DNA of 64,000 nucleotides from Mesohalobacter halotolerans (GTDB taxonomy: Bacteria; Bacteroidota; Bacteroidia; Flavobacteriales; Flavobacteriaceae), in the NCBI RefSeq assembly GCF_006120725.1, contig NZ_SWMU01000001.1, forward strand, positions 496,001 to 560,000. The letters run 5' to 3'. How positions within the stretch are numbered: the first letter of the stretch is position 1; each line of letters begins with the position of its first letter. This document shows positions 52,864-61,565 of the stretch, one piece after another. The notes below the pieces were generated by a model that was given only the letters and a program-made list of their open reading frames with translations, was not told where the DNA came from and searched no databases. Made by a program: the position numbers and the translations under genes.

Positions 52864-53604
52864 TTAATTTTGTTCCTTGACATAGTTTTCTAAAGCCATT
52901 GTCATAGAGGGTGTTTGAGGAGTAGGCGCTTTAATATGTATCTTCAAGCCATGTTCTTTAGCAGCTTTTAGTGTAGAATTTCCAAAAACAGCAATTTTAG
53001 TATCTTTTTGTTCGTAATCAGGAAAGTTCTCGTAAAGAGATTTTATTCCGCTCGGGCTAAAAAACACCAGAATATCATAGAACACATCTTTTAAATTTGA
53101 CAAGTCACTCACTACAGTTCTGTAAAATATACCGCGCTTCCAATCTACTCCAATTTTATCGAGTTGCTGAGGAATCACGGGTTTTAAGACATCAGAAGAC
53201 GGCAACAAGAACTTTTCATCTGAGTGTTTTTTAATATTGACAATAAGGTCTTGAAAAGTACGCTTTCCAACATAAATTTTACGCTTTCTGTAAACCACAT
53301 ATTTTTGAAGATAGTAGGCTACCGCTTCGCTTTGACAAAAATATTTTAAGGTATTAGGTATTTTATAACGCATGTCTTCAGCAATACGGAAAAAATGGTC
53401 CACCGCATTTCTGCTGGTTAATATGATTGCAGTAAATTTTGACAAATCAATTTTTTGTTGTCTTACATCTCTACAATCTACCCCTTCCACGTGAATAAAT
53501 GGAATAAAATCAATTTTTACATTAAGCTTGTCTTCTAGCTCGGCGTATGGGGAATTTTCAATTTTAGGTTCGGGTTGTGAAATAAGAATAGTTTTCACTT
53601 TCAT
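52864..53604 (-). CDS. hemD: uroporphyrinogen-III synthase
   Basis: Cyclises hydroxymethylbilane to uroporphyrinogen III. The 246-residue product has the two-domain HemD pattern: TILISQPEPKIENSPYAEL at the start, IDLSKFTAIILTSRNAVDHFF, then in the second domain FLLPSSDVLKPVIPQQLDKIGVDWKRGIFYRTV and DILVFFSPSGIKSLYENFPD, followed by KIAVFGNSTLKAAKEHGLKIHIKAP. HemD is weakly conserved, so the assignment rests on this pattern and on the presence of hemE and hemH elsewhere in the window. DUF4271 lies 21 bp upstream on the same strand; the pair hemD-DUF4271 is a usual neighbour pair in flavobacteria (recalled). Confidence 0.85.
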   Translation of the reverse strand: MKVKTILISQPEPKIENSPYAELEDKLNVKIDFIPFIHVEGVDCRDVRQQKIDLSKFTAIILTSRNAVDHFFRIAEDMRYKIPNTLKYFCQSEAVAYYLQKYVVYRKRKIYVGKRTFQDLIVNIKKHSDEKFLLPSSDVLKPVIPQQLDKIGVDWKRGIFYRTVVSDLSNLKDVFYDILVFFSPSGIKSLYENFPDYEQKDTKIAVFGNSTLKAAKEHGLKIHIKAPTPQTPSMTMALENYVKEQN

Positions 53605-53625
53605 AGAGCACTTATTTACAAATTT

Positions 53626-54282
53626 TTAGTCAACAGCAAAGATTTTATACAAAAAAAAATACGGTGCTATTTCAAGGGTGCAAAGGTATAAAATAAAATA
53701 AAACCAATGACTAATTAATAGCTTTAGGTTTTTATAGGCAAAAACAAATAAATTTAAAGTAAAAAAAAGCCCCATCACTATTAGGCTTAGGTGTAAAAAA
53801 TTAATAGAAGAAACCGGCGAATAAACTTCAATAATTAAAAAAGGGAGTCCCAAAAAAATGGCATAAGACCAAATTATCTGCTTGTAAAACAAATAATAAT
53901 CTAAAAACGAAGATTTGCAGCATACAAAATTTATAGTTTTTTCCAAATAATACTTTAACACAGAAAATATGCATAATATCAAAAATATTATTGAAACATT
54001 CAGCAATGTATTATCCTCAAAATAGCCATAGGAAGAAACTTTTAAAGTAAAAAGGTAGATAATTTGAGCCAAAACCAGGTGGGAAAGGGTAAATATCAAA
54101 ATCTCAAAATTTGTAATAAATCGGGCTTCTTTAAGCTTAATCGTAAAATAAGTTTCAGAAAACCCAAGTTTAAGGAATTGAATATACCTTATCCTGTAGA
54201 GTTGTTTAGTCAACACTAAGCCAACGAGTAATAACACCATACTTATCGTAAACCAATCGTATGAAATTACATTTCTGAGCAT
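53626..54282 (-). CDS. DUF4271 membrane protein
   Basis: A 218-residue polytopic membrane protein with six hydrophobic segments and short, basic loops (DWFTISMVLLLVGLVLTK near the N-terminus). This matches the DUF4271 family, restricted to Bacteroidetes and without known function. It is 21 bp upstream of hemD on the same strand, so transport or handling of tetrapyrrole-related compounds is possible but unproven. Codon use is A+T-rich, with many lone TTT and ATA codons, as expected for a hydrophobic protein here. Confidence 0.8.
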   Translation of the reverse strand: MLRNVISYDWFTISMVLLLVGLVLTKQLYRIRYIQFLKLGFSETYFTIKLKEARFITNFEILIFTLSHLVLAQIIYLFTLKVSSYGYFEDNTLLNVSIIFLILCIFSVLKYYLEKTINFVCCKSSFLDYYLFYKQIIWSYAIFLGLPFLIIEVYSPVSSINFLHLSLIVMGLFFTLNLFVFAYKNLKLLISHWFYFILYLCTLEIAPYFFLYKIFAVD

Positions 54283-54353
54283 AAAATTAAATAAGGAATG
54301 ACAAAATTACGTCAAATCTCGAGCATCAAAGAAATTTATGTAGAATATTGTTT

Positions 54354-54361
54354 TATTTTTG
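54354..54361 (+). promoter_or_regulatory. -7 promoter box (TATTTTTG)
   Basis: Exact TAnnTTTG match 20 bp before the polyprenol-phosphate mannosyltransferase start; probable promoter of the five-gene run to 59104. Confidence 0.5.
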
Positions 54362-54381
54362 TTTTTTGATGTGCTTCAACT

Positions 54382-55116
54382 ATGCCAGAAAGAATTGTTA
54401 TTATTCCTACTTATAACGAAATCGAAAACATTGAAAGGGTTGTTAAAAATGTTTTTGCACAGGACGTTGATTTCCACATTTTAGTTGTAGATGACAGCTC
54501 TCCAGATGATACAGCTCAAAAAGTAAAAAGTCTCCAAAAAATGTATCCAAAACGATTGAATTTAATTGTTAGAGCGACAAAAAATGGTCTAGGCAGAGCT
54601 TATATGGAAGGTTTTAAATGGGCTTTAAACCACAATTACAATTTTATTTTTGAAATGGATGCTGACTATTCACATAATCCTAATGACTTAACGAGACTTT
54701 ACAATGCTTGCTTTAAGCAAGATGCAGATATGGCTATTGGATCTCGGTATTGCAAAGGGGTTAACGTAATTAATTGGCCAATGAATCGCGTATTGTTGTC
54801 TTGGTTGGCCTCGTGGTACGTAAGGCTAATTACCCAAATACCAGTTTCGGATACAACAGCTGGGTTTGTTTGCTACCGCAGGGAAGTACTTGAACGCATT
54901 AATTTTGATAAAATAAAATTTATTGGCTACGCTTTCCAAATAGAAATGAAATATAAAGCCTACAAATTAGGATTTAATTTACAAGAAGTCCCTATTATAT
55001 TTACAGACCGAACAAAAGGTCAATCAAAAATGGATAAGCGTATTATATGGGAAGCTGTTGTTGGAGTTATCAATCTAAAATTTAAAAGTGTATTTTTAAA
55101 ACATAAATTCAATTAA
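54382..55116 (+). CDS. polyprenol monophosphomannose synthase
   Basis: A GT2-family glycosyltransferase of the DPM1 type, 244 residues. It transfers a sugar, probably mannose, from a nucleotide donor to polyprenol phosphate on the inner face of the membrane. Seen: VIIPTYNEIENIERVV, VVDDSSPDDTA, EMDADYSHNP (the DxD-type metal site), AIGSRYCKG, DTTAGFVCYRREVL, and PIIFTDRTKGQSKM. It lacks the C-terminal GtrA-like membrane domain of longer homologues. It is first in a tight plus-strand run (dihydroorotase follows after 2 bp) that also includes mevalonate-pathway genes producing polyprenols. Confidence 0.92.
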   Translation: MPERIVIIPTYNEIENIERVVKNVFAQDVDFHILVVDDSSPDDTAQKVKSLQKMYPKRLNLIVRATKNGLGRAYMEGFKWALNHNYNFIFEMDADYSHNPNDLTRLYNACFKQDADMAIGSRYCKGVNVINWPMNRVLLSWLASWYVRLITQIPVSDTTAGFVCYRREVLERINFDKIKFIGYAFQIEMKYKAYKLGFNLQEVPIIFTDRTKGQSKMDKRIIWEAVVGVINLKFKSVFLKHKFN

Positions 55117-55118
55117 TC

Positions 55119-56453
55119 ATGGCATATCTTATTAAAAATGCTCAAATCGTCAATGAACAAAACATCTTTACTGCTGATGTTTTAATAGACAATGGTAGCA
55201 TTCAACGTGTAGACAGCAATATAAATGTAGAAAAAAATCATCAGCTAATTGATGCCAAGGGTCAATTTTTGATTCCAGGTGCGATAGACGATCAAGTGCA
55301 TTTTAGAGAACCAGGCCTTACTCATAAAGAAACTATTAAAACTGGGTCTCTTGCTGCAGTTGCTGGTGGCATTACTTCCTTTATGGAAATGCCTAACACC
55401 AATCCACAAACTGTGACTCAAGAGCTATTAGAAGAAAAATTTGCTATGGCAGCCAAATCTTCTTATGCGAATTATTCTTTCAAATTTGGCGGGACCAACA
55501 ATAATTTAGATGAAATTAAAAAAATTAATCCCAAAACTACAGCTGGTCTTAAATTATTCTTGGGTTCCTCGACAGGCAATATGTTGGTAGATGATTGGCA
55601 GGTCTTGGAAGATATTTTTAAACATTCACCGGTGATTATTTCTACACATTGTGAAGATGAAGATACCATCAAAAGGAATACAGAAATTTATAAAGCCAAA
55701 TACGGCGAAGATATCCCCATAAAATATCATCCTAAAATAAGAAGCGAAGAGGCTTGCTATTTATCATCTTCAAGAGCTGTAGAACTCGCTAAACAAACTG
55801 ATGCCAGACTTCACGTTTTTCACTTATCTACTGCAAAAGAAACACATCTTTTTGATTCGGATATCCCATTAGACCAGAAGCAAGTTACGTCTGAAGTTTG
55901 TATCCATCACCTGTGGTTTTCAGACGAAGATTATGATGAAAAAGGCACGCATATCAAGTGGAATCCAGCCATTAAAACTGCTCAAGACCGAGACGAGCTA
56001 TTAAAGGCATTACTGGATAATAGGATTGACGTTTTAGCCACAGATCACGCACCACATACTTTAGAGGAAAAAAGCCAAGTTTACACCCAGGCGCCAAGTG
56101 GAGGTCCTTTAGTGCAACACGCCTTGCCGGCATTACTCGAATTTTATCATCAAGGAAAAATAAGAATTGAAGACATTGTTCAGAAGTTTTGTCACAATCC
56201 GGCACTATTATTTGATGTTGACAAAAGAGGATTTATTAGAGAAGGTTATAAAGCCGATTTAGTTTTATTGAATACTAAAAAACCCTGGACCATCTCAAAA
56301 GACAACCTACTTTACAAATGTGGCTGGTCTCCTTTTGAAGGCACAAGCTTTCAATCTCAAATAGAAAAAACTTTTGTCAATGGGGAACTGATATACGATA
56401 ACTTTAAATTTAATGATATTAAAAACGCAGAACGGCTTGAGTTTGATCGATAG
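55119..56453 (+). CDS. pyrC: dihydroorotase with Gln in place of first metal-site His
   Basis: Cyclic amidohydrolase that reversibly converts carbamoyl-aspartate to dihydroorotate in pyrimidine synthesis; 444 residues. Metal-site residues seen are Lys145 (AGLKLFLGSS, the carboxylated lysine), His177 (STHCED), His235 (VFHLST) and Asp309 (ATDHAPHT). The usual HxH at the start of the barrel reads Gln59-Val-His61 in DDQVHFREPG, which removes one zinc ligand. I believe the same Gln occurs in relatives from Bacteroidetes, so it may be a lineage form rather than a loss of function. It could be an allantoinase or hydantoinase, but FREPGLTHKE and GGITSFMEMPNT fit dihydroorotase. Confidence 0.9.
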   Translation: MAYLIKNAQIVNEQNIFTADVLIDNGSIQRVDSNINVEKNHQLIDAKGQFLIPGAIDDQVHFREPGLTHKETIKTGSLAAVAGGITSFMEMPNTNPQTVTQELLEEKFAMAAKSSYANYSFKFGGTNNNLDEIKKINPKTTAGLKLFLGSSTGNMLVDDWQVLEDIFKHSPVIISTHCEDEDTIKRNTEIYKAKYGEDIPIKYHPKIRSEEACYLSSSRAVELAKQTDARLHVFHLSTAKETHLFDSDIPLDQKQVTSEVCIHHLWFSDEDYDEKGTHIKWNPAIKTAQDRDELLKALLDNRIDVLATDHAPHTLEEKSQVYTQAPSGGPLVQHALPALLEFYHQGKIRIEDIVQKFCHNPALLFDVDKRGFIREGYKADLVLLNTKKPWTISKDNLLYKCGWSPFEGTSFQSQIEKTFVNGELIYDNFKFNDIKNAERLEFDR

Positions 56454-56898
56454 AGCATATTTGGTTTTCTTAGTATTAGCAGTTTATCTTGTTTGGTCTT
56501 GCAGTGATGTACAAAAACGAACAGAGCCAGAACACCTATTATCTCAGGAAGAAATGACTGAAATTTATACTGATATGCTCATGCTGGATGCGGTTTACAG
56601 AACAAATCCCAAGAAGTTTGAGTCTTATCAACTTGAACCGACAGCTCATATTTACAACAAATTTGATATTGATAGTCTTATTTTAGCTCAAAATATGAGC
56701 TACTACAATCTAGATTTTGAAGCCAATTTAGAAATTTATGAACAAGTGAGAAAAAACATTGAAAGAAAAAAACAGCTCATCGATTCTTTAGACAACATCA
56801 AAGATAGCTTGAGGCGTGAAAAACGTAAATTACAAAAAACCAAAATTAAAGACAGCGTTGCTTTGCAAAAAGACCTTATAAAAGCAGATAAAAAGTAG
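56413..56898 (+). CDS. DUF4296 lipoprotein
   Basis: A 161-residue lipoprotein (hydrophobic signal about residues 12-29, lipobox VWSC, Cys at about 30). The mature part is short and helical, with ML-DAV-R at the start and a long charged C-terminal helix rich in Lys, Arg and Asp (about 110-160). This matches DUF4296, a Bacteroidetes family of unknown function. The first ATG (56413) lies 41 bp inside the dihydroorotase gene; TTG codons at 56437 and 56443 are alternative starts that reduce the overlap. The HMG-CoA reductase gene follows after 7 bp. Confidence 0.85.
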   Translation: MILKTQNGLSLIDRAYLVFLVLAVYLVWSCSDVQKRTEPEHLLSQEEMTEIYTDMLMLDAVYRTNPKKFESYQLEPTAHIYNKFDIDSLILAQNMSYYNLDFEANLEIYEQVRKNIERKKQLIDSLDNIKDSLRREKRKLQKTKIKDSVALQKDLIKADKK

Positions 56899-56905
56899 AC
56901 CTAAT

Positions 56906-58192
56906 ATGACCAAAATATCAGGATTTTCAAAGCTGACTAAAATCGAAAAAATTGAATGGGTTTGTAAATATTACCTACAAAACCAAAAAAACGCAAAATC
57001 TATTTTAGAGCAGTATTGGAACGATAATAATAAATTGCAAAAATTACACGACGAGTTTGCTGAAAACACCGTGTCTAATTATTATTTACCCTTTGGTTTG
57101 GCACCAAATTTTACGATAGATGATAAAGTCTATTGCATACCCATGGCTATTGAAGAAAGTTCTGTGGTTGCTGCAGCAAGTAAAGCAGCAAAATTTTGGG
57201 GAAACAAAGGCGGTTTTAAAACTGAAGTGATCAATACCACCAAAGTAGGTCAGGTTCATTTCACCTGCAAAACTGATTACAAGACACTTCAGGATGTGTT
57301 TGAAAACCACAAATCACAGTTTTTTGAAGAGGCAAAGTCTATAACCAAAAATATGGAGAAGCGAGGTGGCGGCATTAGAGACATTGCAATTATTGATAAA
57401 ACTTCAGACCTTGATAACTATTACCAATTGCACTGTCATTTTGAAACAGTCGATGCCATGGGCGCAAATTTTATCAATTCTTGTTTAGAGCAATTTGGTA
57501 AAACACTAGAAAAAATTGCACATGATTTAGAAGTTGAAGTCCTAATGTGTATACTCTCAAATTATGTCCCCGAGTGTTTAGTACGCGCTGAGGTCTCTTG
57601 TGCTATTGATGAATTAGGAACCAATGGGGATGAAGCCAAAAATTTTGCTCGCCGATTTAAACAAGCAGTCGATATTGCTAATGTTGAACCTTTTAGAGCA
57701 GTAACACATAATAAAGGTATTATGAATGGTATCGATGCTGTGGTACTCGCTACTGGCAACGACTTTAGAGCTGTTGAAGCTGGTGTGCATGCATATGCCG
57801 CCAAAGACGGTCACTATAAAAGTTTGACCCATGTCGATATCGATAGTAACAACTTTAAGTTTTGGATAGAAGTCCCAATTGCTGTGGGGACAGTAGGCGG
57901 TTTGACAAGTTTACATCCATTAGTTAAAATCGCTTTATCTATATTGGGCAATCCCTCTGCAAAGCAATTGATGCGCATTGTTGCAGTTGCGGGTTTAGCT
58001 CAAAATTTTGGTGCAGTAAATTCTCTCGTGACTGATGGTATTCAAAAAGGTCATATGAAAATGCATTTATTGAATATTCTAAATCAATTTGATGCTTCAG
58101 GTAAAGAAAAAGCAGAAGCCATTGAATATTTTAAAACGCATTCTGCCACGCACAATGCCGTGGTTGATTTTATCAATAGAATTCGGTCTTAG
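56906..58192 (+). CDS. mvaA: hydroxymethylglutaryl-CoA reductase, class II
   Basis: Reduces HMG-CoA to mevalonate (or the reverse), the committing step of the mevalonate route to isoprenoids. The 428 residues carry the class II layout: EESSVVAAASKAAK with the catalytic Glu (83), MGANFINSC, the catalytic Lys in THNKGIMNGI, NDFRAVEAGVHAYAA, GTVGGLTSLHP, and the C-terminal GHMKMHLLN with the catalytic histidine. The class is called 'degradative' in some databases, but the following mevalonate-pathway kinase suggests biosynthesis. The GHMP kinase start touches its stop codon. Confidence 0.95.
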   Translation: MTKISGFSKLTKIEKIEWVCKYYLQNQKNAKSILEQYWNDNNKLQKLHDEFAENTVSNYYLPFGLAPNFTIDDKVYCIPMAIEESSVVAAASKAAKFWGNKGGFKTEVINTTKVGQVHFTCKTDYKTLQDVFENHKSQFFEEAKSITKNMEKRGGGIRDIAIIDKTSDLDNYYQLHCHFETVDAMGANFINSCLEQFGKTLEKIAHDLEVEVLMCILSNYVPECLVRAEVSCAIDELGTNGDEAKNFARRFKQAVDIANVEPFRAVTHNKGIMNGIDAVVLATGNDFRAVEAGVHAYAAKDGHYKSLTHVDIDSNNFKFWIEVPIAVGTVGGLTSLHPLVKIALSILGNPSAKQLMRIVAVAGLAQNFGAVNSLVTDGIQKGHMKMHLLNILNQFDASGKEKAEAIEYFKTHSATHNAVVDFINRIRS

Positions 58193-59104
58193 ATGCAAGT
58201 GCAAAACTTTTATAGTCACGGTAAACTTTTACTCTCAGGAGAATATGTGATATTAGACGGTGCAAAAGCTCTAGCCTTGCCATGTAAATTAGGTCAAACC
58301 TTAAAAGTAAAAACCCATTCAGGTTTATCGTATCAATGGATAAGTTATTTAAAAAATAATCAGAAATGGAAATCGCTGAGTTTTGATTTAGAAGACATAA
58401 AAAATGGCCGTTCAAAACATCCATTTGCTCTTCGATTGTATCAAATTTTAAAAGTAATATATAAAGAAAACCCCGAATTGTTTAAGAGTTTTTATACGTT
58501 TTCAACACAATTAGAATTTGATAAAAATTGGGGTTTAGGCTCATCTTCAACACTTATCAATAACTTGTCACAGTGGGCAAATATTGACCCGTACTTTTTG
58601 CTAAATAAGACTTTTGGCGGAAGTGGATACGATGTCGCAGCAGCTCAATTTAAAACCCCTTTTGTTTACCAAAGACTTGAAAATGAAGTGATAACTGAAA
58701 GTGTCGAGATTTCAGAAAAACTCAAACCTTACCTTTATTTTATTTATACAAATCAAAAACAAGATAGTCGTGAAGCAATAGCAAACTATCGAAAAAATTT
58801 AAAGTCTCCCTATCATACCGTTATCGATCAAATTTCTAATTTAACAGAATTGATAAGCAATGCAGATGATTTAAATGATTTTGAAGATCATCTCAAAACT
58901 CATGAAGTCCTTATTTCAAAACTGATAGGTCAGATTCCGATTCAAGAATCAAAATTCCAAGATTACAAAGGTGGAATTGTAAAAAGCTTAGGCGCTTGGG
59001 GTGGCGATTTTGTTTTAGTCACTGCAAAAAACGACAACGACTTAATATGGTTTCGTAAAAATGGCTACCCAATTATTTACAAATATGAAGACTTGGTCTA
59101 TTAG
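58193..59104 (+). CDS. GHMP kinase, GYDIA-type (mevalonate pathway)
   Basis: A 303-residue GHMP-superfamily kinase of the Bacteroidetes 'GYDIA' group, named for a motif that here reads GSGYDVAAAQ (about residues 143-151; Val replaces Ile). Also seen: HGKLLLSGEYVILDGAKALALPC at the N-terminus, the phosphate-binding WGLGSSSTLINNLS, and GGIVKSLGAWGGDF near the C-terminus. It probably phosphorylates mevalonate or phosphomevalonate. It starts at the base after the HMG-CoA reductase stop. Its TAG overlaps the stop of the convergent thioesterase (TTAG). Confidence 0.88.
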   Translation: MQVQNFYSHGKLLLSGEYVILDGAKALALPCKLGQTLKVKTHSGLSYQWISYLKNNQKWKSLSFDLEDIKNGRSKHPFALRLYQILKVIYKENPELFKSFYTFSTQLEFDKNWGLGSSSTLINNLSQWANIDPYFLLNKTFGGSGYDVAAAQFKTPFVYQRLENEVITESVEISEKLKPYLYFIYTNQKQDSREAIANYRKNLKSPYHTVIDQISNLTELISNADDLNDFEDHLKTHEVLISKLIGQIPIQESKFQDYKGGIVKSLGAWGGDFVLVTAKNDNDLIWFRKNGYPIIYKYEDLVY

Positions 59105-59490
59105 GCTGTTAAAATTTCAAATACATGTTTTGGACATCTTATAGGTTTTCGAGTTTGTGCAGACATAAAAACTAAAATCACTTTTGCCTCAGCTACAACT
59201 TCATCACAAGGGTTTAATAATTTATAGTCAAAACCAATCTTTACATCTGGGGCTTTTGAGCACTGAACTTGAACCTTGACACTTTCCCCAAATACTAATG
59301 GCTTTTTGTATTCAATCTCAATTTTATAAACAGGCAACATAATACCTTCTTTCTCTAATTCATTGTATTTTATATCTTTATTTTCTAACCACTCAATTCT
59401 TGCTTGTTCCAGGTATAGCAAGTAATTGGCGTGATGTACAACACCCATTTGATCAGTTTCCGCATAACGGACTTTATATAAAAATTCCAT
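59101..59490 (-). CDS. acyl-CoA thioesterase, YbgC/FadM-like
   Basis: Hot-dog-fold thioesterase, 129 residues, cytoplasmic. The family motif is complete: RYAETDQMGVVHHANYLLYLEQARIEWL, with the catalytic Asp in TDQMG. YbgC-like enzymes act on short-chain or aromatic acyl-CoA and in some bacteria associate with the Tol-Pal or phospholipid systems; none of these partners is visible here. It is a single minus-strand gene between the mevalonate-pathway run and dnaA. Nothing is damaged. Confidence 0.92.
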   Translation of the reverse strand: MEFLYKVRYAETDQMGVVHHANYLLYLEQARIEWLENKDIKYNELEKEGIMLPVYKIEIEYKKPLVFGESVKVQVQCSKAPDVKIGFDYKLLNPCDEVVAEAKVILVFMSAQTRKPIRCPKHVFEILTA

Positions 59491-59666
59491 ATTTTACAGC
59501 TTTAATAACTTTTATTTTTTTACATTTATAAAAGTTTTGTATACGCAAAAAAAACTTAAAATTCAATAGCAAATTTATTTTTTTATGAATTGATTTGTTC
59601 ACATATTTGCCATATCAAAACGGGGGTAACTTTTCACCTTCTAAAATTGTAAATTTAAGATTAATT

Positions 59667-61094
59667 ATGAATAAAACTGCGGAATCAGTTTGGGAAAATT
59701 GTTTGTCTTTTATAGAAGATAACATTACACCACAAGCATATAAAACTTGGTTTGAACCCATAAAAGCTGTTAAGCTGACTGATAACGCATTAAGTATCCA
59801 GGTGCCATCCAAATTTTTTTATGAATGGCTTGAAGAACACTATGTAAAATTACTAAGAGTTGCCCTCAATAAAAGCTTAGGAAACCAAGCCAAACTTGTT
59901 TATGTTATTAAGATGGAAAATGCGAGAGGTAAAAAGCCAGCTTTTACAGAAAAGATCCCAAGTTCGCAGCGAAGTAAAGTCAACTCTCAAGATATCAGTA
60001 TGGCATTAAACACAAAAAATCCTGAGTTGAAAAACCCATTCGTAATTCCAGGCATCAGAAATTTAAAGATAGATTCACAACTCAACTCAAACTATAATTT
60101 TGAAAATTTTCTTGAAGGTGACTCAAATCGATTAGCACGTTCTGCTGCCAAAGCGGTGTCTGCAAAACCTGGCGGAACTTCTTTTAATCCATTGCTTATT
60201 TTCGGTGGTGTGGGTTTAGGGAAAACCCATTTAGCCCATGCTATTGGAGTTGAAGTCAAAGACAAGCACCCCAATAAAACTGTGTTGTATATCTCTGCTG
60301 AAAAATTTACACAACAATATATAGAATCAGTAAGAAAAAATACCAGAAACGATTTTATTCACTTTTATCAAGTTATAGATGTACTTATCGTTGATGATAT
60401 TCAATTACTTTCTGGCAAAAAGGGAACACAAGATGTTTTCTTTCATATTTTTAATCACCTACACCAAAACGGTAAACAAGTCATTTTAACGAGTGATAAA
60501 GCCCCTGTTGATATGCAGGAAATAGAAAAGCGATTACTCTCGAGGTTTAAATGGGGATTATCTGCAGAACTTTTAAAGCCAGATTATTTAACTCGCAAAA
60601 AAATTATTACTTGTAAGCTTTATCGCGATGGAGTTGAAATCAGTGATAGTATTGTAGATTTTGTAGCCAAAAATATCAAAAGCAATATTAGAGAACTCGA
60701 AGGTGCAATAATTTCTTTGATCGCTCACTCTTCCTTCAACAAAGAAGAAGTTGATTTGGCCTTAGCAAAAAAAATTGTCGAAAATTATGTGCACAACTCC
60801 AAAAAAGAAATTTCTATAGACCATATTCAAAAAGTGGTAAGCAGTTATTTTCAAATGGATATCGACACGCTTCAATCTAAAACCAGAAAAAGACATATAG
60901 TTCAAGCCAGACAAATCGCTATGTTTTTTGCCAAAAAAATGACTAAAGCTTCATTGGCAAGTATTGGAAAACAAATAGGCGATAGAGATCACGCGACGGT
61001 TTTACACGCGTGTAAAACCGTTAATAATTTAACTTCAACAGACAAACAGTTCAAGAAGTTTGTAGAAGACCTTGACAAACGCTTAGTGGAGTAG
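59667..61094 (+). CDS. dnaA: chromosomal replication initiator DnaA
   Basis: Replication initiator ATPase, 475 residues from the ATG at 59667 (MNKTAESVWENCLSFIEDN, the usual start); the frame is open further left to 59595, but that part is unlike any DnaA. Domain I is at about 1-90, a linker at 90-140, and the AAA+ domain follows with Walker A GGVGLGKTHL, Walker B VLIVDDIQLL and the sensor region LSRFKWGL. The C-terminal DNA-binding domain has the signature GDRDHATVLHACKTVNNL. dnaN is not adjacent, and I see no clear cluster of DnaA boxes around the gene, so an origin cannot be placed here. Confidence 0.97.
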   Translation: MNKTAESVWENCLSFIEDNITPQAYKTWFEPIKAVKLTDNALSIQVPSKFFYEWLEEHYVKLLRVALNKSLGNQAKLVYVIKMENARGKKPAFTEKIPSSQRSKVNSQDISMALNTKNPELKNPFVIPGIRNLKIDSQLNSNYNFENFLEGDSNRLARSAAKAVSAKPGGTSFNPLLIFGGVGLGKTHLAHAIGVEVKDKHPNKTVLYISAEKFTQQYIESVRKNTRNDFIHFYQVIDVLIVDDIQLLSGKKGTQDVFFHIFNHLHQNGKQVILTSDKAPVDMQEIEKRLLSRFKWGLSAELLKPDYLTRKKIITCKLYRDGVEISDSIVDFVAKNIKSNIRELEGAIISLIAHSSFNKEEVDLALAKKIVENYVHNSKKEISIDHIQKVVSSYFQMDIDTLQSKTRKRHIVQARQIAMFFAKKMTKASLASIGKQIGDRDHATVLHACKTVNNLTSTDKQFKKFVEDLDKRLVE

Positions 61095-61097
61095 TTT

Positions 61098-61565
61098 ATG
61101 AAGACAAAAATTCTTATGGTTTGCCTCGGTAACATTTGCCGTTCACCTCTAGCAGAAGGTATTTTGAAGACCAAAGTCAATACAGACCAAGTTTATATAG
61201 ATTCTGCTGGAACAGGCGACTATCACATTGGTCAACAACCTGATGAACGTTCTATTAAAACGGCAAAGGAACATCATATTGATATTACACAACAACGTGG
61301 AAGACAATTTGAAGTTTCAGATTTTGATCGGTTTGATTTGATTTACGTTATGGATAACTCCAATTATGAAGATGTTCTAAGCTTAGCAAGAAATGAAAAA
61401 GACAAGAAAAAAGTCCATCTCATATTGGAAGAAGTTTTACCCAATGAAAACTGTGATGTACCAGACCCTTATACTGGTGGTATTGATGGATTTAAAAGAG
61501 TTTATGAAATGCTCGATCAGGCTTGCGATAAGATAGCAGAAAGATTAAATCAACCAACACATTAA
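61098..61565 (+). CDS. low-molecular-weight protein-tyrosine phosphatase
   Basis: 155-residue cytoplasmic phosphatase. The P-loop CLGNICRSP is at residues 9-17 (Cys and Arg of CX5R), and the general-acid Asp is in VPDPYTGG. Typical substrates in bacteria are tyrosine kinases of capsule and exopolysaccharide synthesis; the partner is not in the window. It starts 3 bp after dnaA, so it is probably co-transcribed. Its TAA overlaps that of the convergent DnaJ-domain gene (TTAA). Confidence 0.94.
   Translation: MKTKILMVCLGNICRSPLAEGILKTKVNTDQVYIDSAGTGDYHIGQQPDERSIKTAKEHHIDITQQRGRQFEVSDFDRFDLIYVMDNSNYEDVLSLARNEKDKKKVHLILEEVLPNENCDVPDPYTGGIDGFKRVYEMLDQACDKIAERLNQPTH

Noticed and set aside
59491-59666. 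possible replication origin before dnaA
   Set aside because: No cluster of DnaA boxes can be seen, and dnaA is often away from the origin in this phylum.
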